Shown here piece by piece: positions 51,426 through 59,876 of a stretch of 64,000 nucleotides of DNA. Every line of letters starts with the position of its first letter. The stretch's first letter is position 1. A model generated the notes under the pieces. That model saw only the letters and a list, made by a program, of their open reading frames with translations, did no database searches and had not been told where the DNA came from. The translations under genes were made by a program, and so were the position numbers. Where the stretch lies: positions 215,313 to 279,312 of the forward strand of contig NZ_JAEVFI010000005.1 of NCBI RefSeq assembly GCF_019303495.1, written 5' to 3'. The DNA comes from Streptomyces sp. JJ66. Lineage in GTDB: Bacteria; Actinomycetota; Actinomycetes; Streptomycetales; Streptomycetaceae.

Positions 51426-54400
51426 TCCCTAACCTGTTTCAAGAAGTATTCATATCCGTCACTTGGCTGCATGAATGTACCTTGGTCTCCTTCGCGAATT
51501 ATCATTGTGCCGGTCCCGTGATCCCACCATGCCCACCGTGGAATTCCGGTCGGGGTATCTCGAAGGCGTATCCCTGGCTCTGACAACATGACATCTTCAA
51601 TGTGTTGTGCCACATCCAGGTCATCGACGCCCGGAATCCCCCGATGGGTAGCGTGTGCCGCGATGGTATCCGCAACGAGATAAATCTCTCCGGATTGGCT
51701 CGCCACGTCTCGTTGACCTGTTTCAGCCTCGGGGCAGCCGAAGAGGCCCAGGGGGTCGGTCCAGGTGTGGGGGTTGTGGACGTAGGTGGTGGGGTTGGGG
51801 GCGGGGGTGAGGCCGAGGGGGTCGGGGGTGGTGTAGCGGGCGGTTTCGGGGTCGTAGTAGCGGTGGAGGTTGTAGTGGAGGCCGGTTTCGGGGTCGTGGT
51901 ACTGGCCGGGGAAGCGGAGGGGGGTGTGGGTGGTGGCGTCGCGGTTCCAGGTGGTGGTGCCCCACAGGGTGGTGCGGGTGTGCCAGGCGATGTGGCCGGT
52001 TTCGTCGACGAGTTCGGTGGGGGTACCGACCAGGTCGGTGACGATCGCGAAGAAGCGGCGGTCGATCTCGGCCTGGGTGGTGGCGTCGGTGAGGCGTTCG
52101 GTCTGGGCGATGGGGTGGAGGCCGTCGTGGTCCCAGGTGAGGGTGACGGGGTGGGGGAGGCCGGGTGAGGTGGTGGTCTGTTCGACCAGTGTGGCGCTGT
52201 CCCAGGTGAAGTGCACCTCTTCGACCACCGCGCCGTCGGCTGACAGGCGTTGCTTCGCCGTGCGGCGGCCCAGTACGTCGTAGCGGTACCGCCAGCGGGT
52301 GCCGTCGGGGGTGGTGACGGCGGTGAGGCGGTCTTCGGCGTCCCAGGTGTAGTGCCAGGTGTCCGGCTTGCGGGACAGGCGGGTCTTCTGGCGCAGCGTG
52401 AGGCGTCCGGCCGCGTCGTGTTCGTAGCGCACGGCCCCCGCGCGGGTGATCCGGGTGCCGGTGTAGGCGCGGGGGCCGGTGGCTTCCGTTCCGGGGTGCT
52501 CGGCGGGCCAGGCGGCGTGGGCCTGGTTGCCGGACTCGTCGTAGGCGTACGTCTCCGTCCAGCCGTGCGCGTGGACGGCGGTGACGCGTCCGGCGGCGTC
52601 GAGGTCGAAGCTGCGGGCGCCGGTGCGGGCGTCGTGGACGCCGGTGAGGTAGCCGTCGGCACGGTAGGTGTAGGCGCGGTGGGTGACGGTGTGCTGGTCC
52701 TGGGCGGTGAGGGACTGTTCCGTCAGGCGTCCCACCGGGTCCCAGGCCAGGGCGAGGGACAGCTCCTCGCCCACGTGCCGGGCGGTGACGTGGCCTGCCG
52801 CGTCGTGGTCGAACGTCAGCGTGCGGCCACCCGCCGTCATGCCGGTGCGGCGTCCGGCCGCGTCGTAGCGCCAGGTGGTGACGGCGCCCATCGGCGTGGT
52901 GCGGCGCACGCGTCGGCTGAGGGCGTCGTAGGCGTAGGACGTGGTGTGGCCGTCCACGGTCTCGGACTTCACCCGGCCGTAGCGGTCGCGGTGGTAGCGC
53001 AGCTCGCTGTCCGGTCCGGTGGCGTGCAGCAGCCGTCCGGCCGCGTCGTAGCTGAAGTCGGTGACGGCGCCGTCCGCGTCCTTGCGGACGATCTCGTCCA
53101 GCTCGCCGTGCTGGAAACCGATCGTCTGGCCGAGGGCGTTGGTGCGTGCGGTGAGACGGCCCGCCGCGTCGTGGGTGTAGTGCAGGGTGCGGCCGTCGAA
53201 GTCGGTTTCGGAGGTCAGGCGCCCGGCCGCGTCGTAGGTGTACTGCCAGGGCTGGCCCTGCGGTCCGGTGACCGTGCGCAGTCGCAGTTCGGTGTCGTGT
53301 TCGAAGGTGTAGCGCACCCCGTCCGGGCCGGTGCGGGCGGTGAGCACGTCGAAGTGCCCGTACGCGTACGTCGTGACGCCGCCGGCGGGGTCGGTGTGGG
53401 AGGTGCGGTTGCCCTCACCGTCGTAGGTCCACTGCTCCTCGGTGCCGTCGGGCGCGACGCGCCGGAGCAGCTTGCCTTCCGGGTTCCAGGTCAGCCGGGT
53501 GGTCGCGCCGAGCGGGTCCACGACCACCGTTACCCGGCCGAAGGCGTCCCGCCCGTAGGAGGTGACGCCGCCGAGCGGATCGGTGACGCGCACGGGCAGC
53601 CCCGCCGCGTCGCACTCCACCCGGGTGACGGCTCCCAGCGGATCGGTGACGGCTGAGAGGTGTCCGGCGGCGTCGTAGGCGTACCGGGTCACCGCGCCTG
53701 CCGGGTCGGTGACCTCGGTGCGGTTGCCGCGTGCGTCGTAGCCGTACCGCCAGGTGGTGCCGTCGAGGCCGGTGACGGTCACCGGGCGGCCCAGCGGCCC
53801 GTACTCCACCTCGGTGCGGCGGCCGTCGGAGAGGGTGACGCTGGTGGGGCGGCCCTCGGCGTCGCGCTCCAGCCGGGTAGTGCGGCCGAGCGCGTCGGTG
53901 TGGGCGAGGAGCCGGCCGCGCGCGTCGTGCTCGGTGCGCACGGTGTGGCCCAGGGGGTCGGTGACGGCGACGGGGTGGCCGTCGCGGTCGAAGACGTGCC
54001 GCGTGGTGTGGCCGCCGGAGGTGGTGAGCGTGGTCGTGTGGTGGCCGGTGCGCTCGTCCGGCGGCCCGTAGGACAGGCGGACGGCCAGGTGCCCTTCGGT
54101 GCCGCCCTCGGCTATGCAGCGGTCGCGGTGGTCGTAGACGTAGTCGTAGCGGCGGTCGTTGGTGTCGGTCCAGGCGATGACCCGGCGCTCGTCGTCGTAC
54201 GCGAAGCGCAGCGCCAGCCCGGAGGAACCGGTGACGGAGGTGAGGTTGCCGTCGGTGTAGCCGTACTCCGCGATGCGCACGGGTTCCCCACCCGCACCGA
54301 GCAGGTGCAGCGCGGTGATCCGCCCGCCCTCCGTCGTCAGGCGCAGCCGGTAGCCGCCGGAGTGGGTGATGGCGGCCGGGGTGCCCGCGTCGTCGTACTC

Positions 54401-56005
54401 GAAGGTGAGGGTGTGGCCGCCTCGGTCGCGTAGCGACTCCAGCGGGGCGACGCCGTCCCCGCCGCCCTCGGGGCCGGTGAAGCGGCGCACGTGGCCGGTG
54501 TCGGGGTCGGTCACCGTGTAGTCGCCGTCCGGTTCCCGCTCCAGCGGCCAGCGCGGCCCGTGCGAGGCCAGGGTGGGCACCCCGGGCGCCGGGTGCGGGT
54601 AGTCCAGGAGCAGGCCGTCCTCGGTGACGAAGACGACGCCCGTCGCGTCGATCTCCAGGCGCTGGTCGGCGGTGCTGGACCACGACGGCCCGAACCACCG
54701 GCCCGCGCCGTAGCCCGACTCGACCCGGCGCACGAAGGCCAGCGGCAGGCTGCCGGGCAGGCGCACGTCCGTCTGGGGCAGGTACATCTTCCCGGTGGCC
54801 AGGTCGATGGGGTCGGTGCCGCCGGAGGACTTGCGCGAGTCCGGCGTGCTGTGCTGCTGCGCCCCGTCCCGGTCCAGGTGGGGCCGGGCGGACGGAGGCG
54901 AGCCGCCGGGCCGCAGCTTGGCGGCGCTGCCCGCCAGCCGCGTGCCCTTGGAGCCGACGAGTTCGGGCAGGAGACGGCCCGTTCCCTCCGCCGGGTCCTT
55001 CTGAAACGTCTCCCACGCTCCCTGCAGCGCGGGGAGCGGGTCGCGGACGGTCTGCACCAGCCCGTGCGCCGTGGAGTTGAGGTTGAGGACGAATTCCTCG
55101 GGATGCGTCAGGTTGTAGGGGTGGAGGACGTTGTGCTGGGAAGCGAAGGTCAGGATGCCGGCGGTGCCCTTGACGAACCCCGAGGCGAGGTGACTGGCCT
55201 CCAGCTGGAAGTCGTCGATACCGGCTGCCAACTGCGTGGCGTACGAGGGCTTCTCCGGCGCCAGGTCCCGTGCGCCGCCCACGGCCTTCTCCGCTGCGTC
55301 GCGCGCGGAGTTCCGCTGCCGCCGCGCCTCCGCGAGCTTTTCCTCGGCCGCTTCCCGGTCGGCCGCTCCCGGGTCGGAGAACGTGCCGGGCTTCGTCGGG
55401 ACGACGCACCGCGCCCGCTCGTCAGCCGGTCTGGCGTTGTAGGACTCGGCGGCCTTGTTGTAGGCGGCGACATCCTCGTTGTACGCGGTGCGCGCCGTCT
55501 CGGTGGCGTTCTCGCCGCGCTGGTACTGCTTGATGGCGTCCCCGGCCTGGTCCTGGGCCCACGCCACCGTGTCGGCGAAGTCCCGCAGGGCCGTCGCCGC
55601 CGTCTCGCACGCGTCGGCCGCCTCGTACCACTTCTTCGGTTCCAGCGCGGCCTTCTCCCGGAACGCGTCGGCCGCCTCGCCCTTGAGCGAGCTGGAGTCG
55701 AGAGCCTTCAGCCCGTCGCCGAACAGGGTGAACGCCTTCTGGAAGTCGTCCAGATGACCGGCGGTCGAGCGGAGCTTCGTGGCGCTGCCGTGGATGAGCT
55801 TCTTCGCGTCCTCGCTCTCGCCGAGCTGAGCCTCGTCCACGTCGGCGCCGAGCCAGTTCGCGGCCGAGTCGGACTGCTCGCGGGTCCAGTCGGCGACGCC
55901 ATCCCAGCCGACGCGGTCGAACTTGTCGGCCGTCCAGTCACCGACCGCGTCAATACCCTGGCCCACGTCCTCAGCGCGGTCTTCGAGCCAGTCCCCGAAG
56001 CCCAT
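51422..56005 (-). CDS. RHS-repeat polymorphic toxin with T7SS-type N-terminus
   Basis: A 1527-residue toxin. Residues 1-300 are a helical secretion region (MGFGDWLEDRAEDVGQG; QSDSAANWLGADVDEAQLG; long Ala/Glu coiled coil), as in actinobacterial type VII-associated effectors. At about 397 a DUF6531-type start DPIDLATGKMYLPQTDVRLP opens the shell, followed by some two dozen YD/RHS repeats (YDAAGRL, YDALSRR). The RHS core ends ETGLHYNLHRYYDPETARY and TDPLGLFGCPEAE at about 1420. The last about 100 residues are the variable toxin: SGEIYLVADTIAAHATHRG and PRWAWWDHGTGTMIIREGDQ, family not recognised. It follows a WXG100-like gene with a 1-bp TGATG overlap. Confidence 0.9.
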   Translation of the reverse strand: MGFGDWLEDRAEDVGQGIDAVGDWTADKFDRVGWDGVADWTREQSDSAANWLGADVDEAQLGESEDAKKLIHGSATKLRSTAGHLDDFQKAFTLFGDGLKALDSSSLKGEAADAFREKAALEPKKWYEAADACETAATALRDFADTVAWAQDQAGDAIKQYQRGENATETARTAYNEDVAAYNKAAESYNARPADERARCVVPTKPGTFSDPGAADREAAEEKLAEARRQRNSARDAAEKAVGGARDLAPEKPSYATQLAAGIDDFQLEASHLASGFVKGTAGILTFASQHNVLHPYNLTHPEEFVLNLNSTAHGLVQTVRDPLPALQGAWETFQKDPAEGTGRLLPELVGSKGTRLAGSAAKLRPGGSPPSARPHLDRDGAQQHSTPDSRKSSGGTDPIDLATGKMYLPQTDVRLPGSLPLAFVRRVESGYGAGRWFGPSWSSTADQRLEIDATGVVFVTEDGLLLDYPHPAPGVPTLASHGPRWPLEREPDGDYTVTDPDTGHVRRFTGPEGGGDGVAPLESLRDRGGHTLTFEYDDAGTPAAITHSGGYRLRLTTEGGRITALHLLGAGGEPVRIAEYGYTDGNLTSVTGSSGLALRFAYDDERRVIAWTDTNDRRYDYVYDHRDRCIAEGGTEGHLAVRLSYGPPDERTGHHTTTLTTSGGHTTRHVFDRDGHPVAVTDPLGHTVRTEHDARGRLLAHTDALGRTTRLERDAEGRPTSVTLSDGRRTEVEYGPLGRPVTVTGLDGTTWRYGYDARGNRTEVTDPAGAVTRYAYDAAGHLSAVTDPLGAVTRVECDAAGLPVRVTDPLGGVTSYGRDAFGRVTVVVDPLGATTRLTWNPEGKLLRRVAPDGTEEQWTYDGEGNRTSHTDPAGGVTTYAYGHFDVLTARTGPDGVRYTFEHDTELRLRTVTGPQGQPWQYTYDAAGRLTSETDFDGRTLHYTHDAAGRLTARTNALGQTIGFQHGELDEIVRKDADGAVTDFSYDAAGRLLHATGPDSELRYHRDRYGRVKSETVDGHTTSYAYDALSRRVRRTTPMGAVTTWRYDAAGRRTGMTAGGRTLTFDHDAAGHVTARHVGEELSLALAWDPVGRLTEQSLTAQDQHTVTHRAYTYRADGYLTGVHDARTGARSFDLDAAGRVTAVHAHGWTETYAYDESGNQAHAAWPAEHPGTEATGPRAYTGTRITRAGAVRYEHDAAGRLTLRQKTRLSRKPDTWHYTWDAEDRLTAVTTPDGTRWRYRYDVLGRRTAKQRLSADGAVVEEVHFTWDSATLVEQTTTSPGLPHPVTLTWDHDGLHPIAQTERLTDATTQAEIDRRFFAIVTDLVGTPTELVDETGHIAWHTRTTLWGTTTWNRDATTHTPLRFPGQYHDPETGLHYNLHRYYDPETARYTTPDPLGLTPAPNPTTYVHNPHTWTDPLGLFGCPEAETGQRDVASQSGEIYLVADTIAAHATHRGIPGVDDLDVAQHIEDVMLSEPGIRLRDTPTGIPRWAWWDHGTGTMIIREGDQGTFMQPSDGYEYFLKQVRE

Positions 56006-56526
56006 CAGCGGTCACCCTCCGGCGTGCCCGGACCCTCGGTGGCCTGCGGGCCGGTCCACGTGTTCTTGATGTCCTCGCCCACCTGCATCCAGTCCATGTC
56101 GTAGTCGGGAGTCTTCGGGGCGAGAAGCTGGCCGTAGTCCTGCTGAGCGATCTCCTCCTCCGTCAGGTGGGGATTGCCGGTGGGCGAGATCGCGTTCGCG
56201 GCGATCTTCCAGGTGGTGGACCAATACTCGTCTTCCGCATGGACCATGCCAGCGGCGAGGTTGAGACGTTCGGCGAGGGCGTTGGCGTCCTGGATGAGGG
56301 CGCGCACGCCCCATTCCCAGCGCTCGCAGAAGTCCTCGAACACCTCGGCCAGGGCGCCGCCCCCGGCCTCCATCCCGGACATGGCCAGGTTCTCGAAACC
56401 CGCCCCCTGCAAGGCGTCCGTGGCGGAGCCGATCTCCCGCAGCTCGTCCTGGGCCGCCGTGAGCCCCCGGGTCAGGGCCGCGACCGTCTCGGGATCGACG
56501 CTCAGGTCGCTCGACTCGCCGCTCAC
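56005..56526 (-). CDS. WXG100/ESAT-6-like helical protein
   Basis: A 173-residue protein resembling small T7SS-associated partner proteins. The helical hairpin has DPETVAALTRGLTAAQDELR, a turn near SGMEAGGGA, and FEDFCERWEWGVRALIQDAN. It continues with HAEDEYWSTTWKIAANAIS and an acidic tail. The GTG at 56526 overlaps the stop of the SseB-like gene and its own stop overlaps the RHS start, so all three are coupled. It may act as a chaperone or targeting partner for the RHS toxin (inference). Confidence 0.78.
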   Translation of the reverse strand: MSGESSDLSVDPETVAALTRGLTAAQDELREIGSATDALQGAGFENLAMSGMEAGGGALAEVFEDFCERWEWGVRALIQDANALAERLNLAAGMVHAEDEYWSTTWKIAANAISPTGNPHLTEEEIAQQDYGQLLAPKTPDYDMDWMQVGEDIKNTWTGPQATEGPGTPEGDR

Positions 56527-56951
56527 CGGGACGCCTCCCCGCGCGGGGCGGTCACCGCTGAGGCGTCCACCGCTGGAACGTCCACCGCTGAGGCGTCCGG
56601 GACGATGCCGCTGACGGGCGGGAACAGCATGGAGTGGTGCTCGTCGGCCACGTCGAGCGCGACCCCGGCCGGTTCGCCCAGCGCCGGGATGACGACGTCC
56701 AGCAGCCGGGCGCCGAGTACCGTCCGGTACTCCCACGGCTGGTGCGGCGCGGAGCCCGTCGCCTGCGTGAAACGGGACAGGGCGGGCTCGTCGCTGAACG
56801 CGTAGAGCCAGCGGATGCCGCCGTACACGGTCGTCATGAAGCCGTCGTCCAGCACCGGCGCGAGGACGGGCGTGCGGCGGAACTCCCCCAGCATGGCCCG
56901 GGGATCACCCCCGCCCGCGCGCACCGCTGCCACGTGTTCCGTCAGGTGCAC
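56523..56951 (-). CDS. SseB-like domain protein
   Basis: A 142-residue protein. MLGEFRRTPVLAPVLDDGFM and TTVYGGIRWLYAFSDEPALS match the SseB N-terminal domain, followed by WEYRTVLGARLLDVVIPALG and AGVALDVADEHHSMLFPPVSG. The last 25 residues are Ala/Val/Asp low-complexity. Similar proteins lie ahead of WXG100 and RHS genes in streptomycetes. GTG at 56951. First gene of the toxin operon. Confidence 0.82.
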   Translation of the reverse strand: MHLTEHVAAVRAGGGDPRAMLGEFRRTPVLAPVLDDGFMTTVYGGIRWLYAFSDEPALSRFTQATGSAPHQPWEYRTVLGARLLDVVIPALGEPAGVALDVADEHHSMLFPPVSGIVPDASAVDVPAVDASAVTAPRGEASR

Positions 56952-57468
56952 CCCTGGCCCCCACTTCCCCGTTTCCGCCCCTGGTCGGCGAACACCGTAG
57001 CGATCTGACGCGCGCGGTCACAACAGCGATCGGGTTGGGATTGGCGCGCTCCCACTCGGTGTGTCACCGAGCGTGACGTGCCTCGGTCAGCCGGTGAGTT
57101 CCGGGGTGACCAGGAGTAGGCGGGTGGTGAGCTGGGCAGGAAGAAACAGGGTGAGGTCCATCACGGTGGGTTACGGGAGACTGGGGGGTCGGATCGGCTT
57201 AAACACGGGCTAAACGGGGCCTCGGGGGCGTGTCACGCAGGTCCGGCAGGGGCGCCGGTTGGCCGCATCGTTATCGCGCTGGGCGGGGACCGGGGTGCAT
57301 ATCGACGTAACGTAGCGAGACGGGCCGTGGCGTTGCGGGCAGGCGCGTGACGTATCACCTGACGGACAGGCCGCAGCCACGCTCGGTTACCCCGGCGGCG
57401 CGCAGAAGCGTCGTTGTCGATTGCCAGCGCAGCCGACGGCACAGGCCGCGGCCGAGGGAAGGACGAGG
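56952..57468. other. Divergent intergenic region, toxin operon / BCCT transporter
   Basis: A 517-bp stretch without a convincing gene. It holds a 7-bp hairpin CTCGGTG-TGT-CACCGAG at 57055-57071, a TTAAACACGGGCTAAAC segment near 57198-57216, and TAACGTAGCG at 57307-57316 that could be a -10 region. Small frames on either strand look like shadows. It must hold promoters for both flanking genes. Confidence 0.4.
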
Positions 57469-59217
57469 ATGAAGGACGTCACGTCCGGCGGAGTGCCGGA
57501 TTCGGCGGATCAGCTCAGCAAACCCGGCAGGCCCACCACGGACCGGGTGATCTTCGGGGTCACCGCGGCCCTGGCGCTCGCCTTCGTGCTGTGGGGAGCG
57601 GGGGACACCGAAGGGCTGGGCGACCTGACCAGCTCGCTGCTCGGTGACCTCGTGCACACCGGCGGCTGGGCGTTCGTCCTCGTCGCCTCGGGCTTCGTCA
57701 TCTTCGCCCTGTGGCTCGCGGGCAGCCGGTACGGCAAGATCACGCTCGGCCGGGAGGGTGAGGAGCCGGAGTTCCGCACCGTCTCGTGGATCGCGATGAT
57801 GTTCAGCGCCGGAATGGGCATCGGCCTGATGTTCTTCGGCGTGAGCGAGCCGCTGTCGCACTTCACCGACCCGCCGCCGGGCACCGACCCGGCCGACGCG
57901 GCGCAGGCCATGGAAACGGCGATGACGACCACGCTGTTCCACTGGACGCTGCACCCGTGGGCGATCTACGCCGTCGTGGGCCTGGCCATCGCCTACAGCA
58001 CCTTCCGCAAGGGCCGCCGCCAGCTCATCAGCGCCGTCTTCACCCCGCTGATCGGGGAGCGCCGGGCGAACGGCTGGGGCGGCAAGCTGATCGACATACT
58101 CGCGATCTTCGCCACCCTCTTCGGCTCCGCCGCCTCCCTCGGCCTGGGCGCGCTCCAGATCAGCAGCGGCGTCACCGAGGTCGGCTGGCGGGACAGCGTC
58201 GGCACCGGCATCCTGGTGGCGATCATCGCGTTCCTGACGGTGGCGTTCGTCGTCTCCGCCGTCTCCGGCATCGCGCGCGGCATCCAGTGGCTGTCCAACA
58301 TCAACATGGTGCTCGCGCTGATCCTGGCCGTGTTCGTCTTCGTCGCCGGGCCGACGATCCTGATCCTGGACCTGCTGCCCACCTCCGTCTCCGGCTACAT
58401 CGGTGACCTGCCGCAGCTGGCCGGGCGCACCGAAGCCTCCAGCGGTGACAACATCGCCGCCTGGCTGTCGGGCTGGACGGTCTTCTACTGGGCCTGGTGG
58501 ATCTCCTGGACGCCGTTCGTCGGCATGTTCATCGCGCGCATCAGCCGGGGCCGCACCATCCGCCAGTTCGTCGGCGGCGTCATCCTCGTGCCCAGCACCG
58601 TCAGCCTGATCTGGTTCGCGATCTTCGGCGGCTCGGCGATGCAGCTCCAGGACCAGGGGCGGCTCTCCGGCGAGGCCACCACCGAGGGCCAGCTGTTCGA
58701 CGTGCTTGCCCAGTACCCGCTCGCGGCGGTGACTGGCCTGCTGGTGATGATCCTCGTCGGCATCTTCTTCGTCTCCGGCGCGGACGCCGCGTCCGTGGTC
58801 ATGGGCACCCTCTCCCAGCGCGGCTCGCTCGCGCCCACCCGGCCCGTCGTGGTGTTCTGGGGCGTCCTGACCGGTGCCGTCGCCGCGATCATGCTGCTCA
58901 TCGGCGGCGGTGAGGGCGACGCGCTCACCGGCTTGCAGAACCTCACGATCCTGGTCGCCGCACCGTTCACGCTGGTCATGGTCGGCCTGTGCTTCGCGCT
59001 CATGCGCGACCTGCGCCGTGATCCGCTGATCCTGCGCGAGCGCAAGGGCGAGGAGGTCATCGAGTCGGCCGTCGTCAGCGGTCACGAGATGTACGACGGC
59101 GACTTCGAGATCCGCATCGGCCCCGCCGAACCCAGCGACAACGGCGCTGCCGCGCCCAGCGACAACGGCTCCGGCCCGAGCCAGGAGAAGGCAGCCGCAC
59201 CGGTACTGGAGAAGTAA
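57469..59217 (+). CDS. BCCT-family betaine/choline/carnitine transporter
   Basis: A 582-residue secondary transporter for quaternary-ammonium osmolytes, normally Na+-coupled. Twelve helices are visible. Signatures: SAGMGIGLMFFGVSEPLSHF (glycine-rich TM1 region), FHWTLHPWAIYAVVGLAIAY, and SGWTVFYWAWWISWTPFVGM with the aromatic betaine box (W-x-W-W-x-S-W-x-P). The C-terminus (about 530-582) is hydrophilic, acidic, with an AAPSDNGSGPSQ repeat, and may sense osmotic state. ATG at 57469 follows AAGGACGAGG; longer frames upstream are not family-like. A terminator follows. Confidence 0.93.
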   Translation: MKDVTSGGVPDSADQLSKPGRPTTDRVIFGVTAALALAFVLWGAGDTEGLGDLTSSLLGDLVHTGGWAFVLVASGFVIFALWLAGSRYGKITLGREGEEPEFRTVSWIAMMFSAGMGIGLMFFGVSEPLSHFTDPPPGTDPADAAQAMETAMTTTLFHWTLHPWAIYAVVGLAIAYSTFRKGRRQLISAVFTPLIGERRANGWGGKLIDILAIFATLFGSAASLGLGALQISSGVTEVGWRDSVGTGILVAIIAFLTVAFVVSAVSGIARGIQWLSNINMVLALILAVFVFVAGPTILILDLLPTSVSGYIGDLPQLAGRTEASSGDNIAAWLSGWTVFYWAWWISWTPFVGMFIARISRGRTIRQFVGGVILVPSTVSLIWFAIFGGSAMQLQDQGRLSGEATTEGQLFDVLAQYPLAAVTGLLVMILVGIFFVSGADAASVVMGTLSQRGSLAPTRPVVVFWGVLTGAVAAIMLLIGGGEGDALTGLQNLTILVAAPFTLVMVGLCFALMRDLRRDPLILRERKGEEVIESAVVSGHEMYDGDFEIRIGPAEPSDNGAAAPSDNGSGPSQEKAAAPVLEK

Positions 59218-59236
59218 CCCGGGCTGACCGCCTAGC

Positions 59237-59282
59237 GCTGAGCGCCGCCGCGTCGGACACCTCCGCCGCGACGGCGCTCAGC
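59237..59282 (+). terminator. Hairpin terminator after the BCCT gene
   Basis: An 11-bp stem (59237-59247 and 59272-59282), one mismatch, then a further 4 bp, loop of 14 nt; 20 bp past the BCCT stop. Confidence 0.75.
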
Positions 59283-59289
59283 TGTCTCC

Positions 59290-59402
59290 GCGCCCGGCCA
59301 GCCGCACGGCGCCCGGCCAGCAACACGGCGCCCGGCCAGCAACACGACGTCCCGCCGGTTCGCGGTGCCTGCGCTGCGGTGTTCCCGCGCTGCGGTGTTC
59401 CC
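59290..59402 (+). repeat. Tandem repeats: 19-bp x3 and 16-bp x2
   Basis: Units at 59290-59308, 59309-59327 and 59328-59346 share GCGCCCGGCCAGC and CACG (units 2 and 3 identical, unit 1 differs at two bases). Units at 59371-59386 and 59387-59402 are identical (GCGCTGCGGTGTTCCC). Both lie after the BCCT terminator. Confidence 0.8.
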
Positions 59403-59876
59403 GCATCCGGCGCGGTCCTGCCACGGGCGGGCACGCCTCTGCCGTCCTGCCACGGCTGGTGTGGTGTACGGCTCCAGGTGTCCTGATGTCATGGGCGCGG
59501 TGACTGGGCCGTTCGGGGGTGCCGGGTGTCCTCATTTCGGGTGAGCCCGTCCGCGTCTCCCTCATCGGCGACATGCCTGCTGACCAGTGTGTTCGCCGCT
59601 GGCTGCGGGCTCGATCGCCGCAGACGCGCGGTTTCGGCGCTCACGGTGCCCGGCAGCCGGACAGTGGTTGTCTGCGAGCGCGCCCGGTGACCTCACCTGG
59701 CGCGGCGCCCGTCGCGGACGGGTGTCCGAGTCTCGGACGAGCCGCCTGTGCCCGCTGTGTCGCGGTGCCAGCCCGCATCGGCCGGAGCTCTCGCCTCCTT
59801 CGTGACATCGGTGTGCTGGAGGCCGGGCCCGTCCTTGCGTGGAACCGGCAGGCGGCCACCGGGAGATGAGGACCGC

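Larger units (their letters stand above)
59218..59876. other. Intergenic region with terminator and tandem repeats
   Basis: A 659-bp gap. It starts with a terminator, then three tandem 19-bp units, two 16-bp units, and repeated GTCCTGCCAC words up to about 59460. Minus-strand frames crossing it are Arg/Gly/Ala-rich shadows. The promoter of the DUF4331 operon must lie near the right end. Confidence 0.5.

Noticed and set aside
51502..52662. A 386-codon minus-strand frame within the RHS gene
   Set aside because: It is a Pro/Thr-rich shadow of the RHS core in another frame, caused by the strong GC bias.
57233..57442. A 69-codon minus-strand frame upstream of the BCCT gene
   Set aside because: It overlaps the expected promoter and leader of the transporter and shows no domain.
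57355..59085. A 576-codon minus-strand frame opposite the BCCT gene
   Set aside because: It is Asp/Arg/Gly/His-rich with no domain, antisense to a clear 12-helix transporter.
59278..59574. Small minus-strand frames across the repeats after the BCCT gene
   Set aside because: They consist of repeat-encoded Arg/Ala/Gly text without ribosome site or conservation signal.
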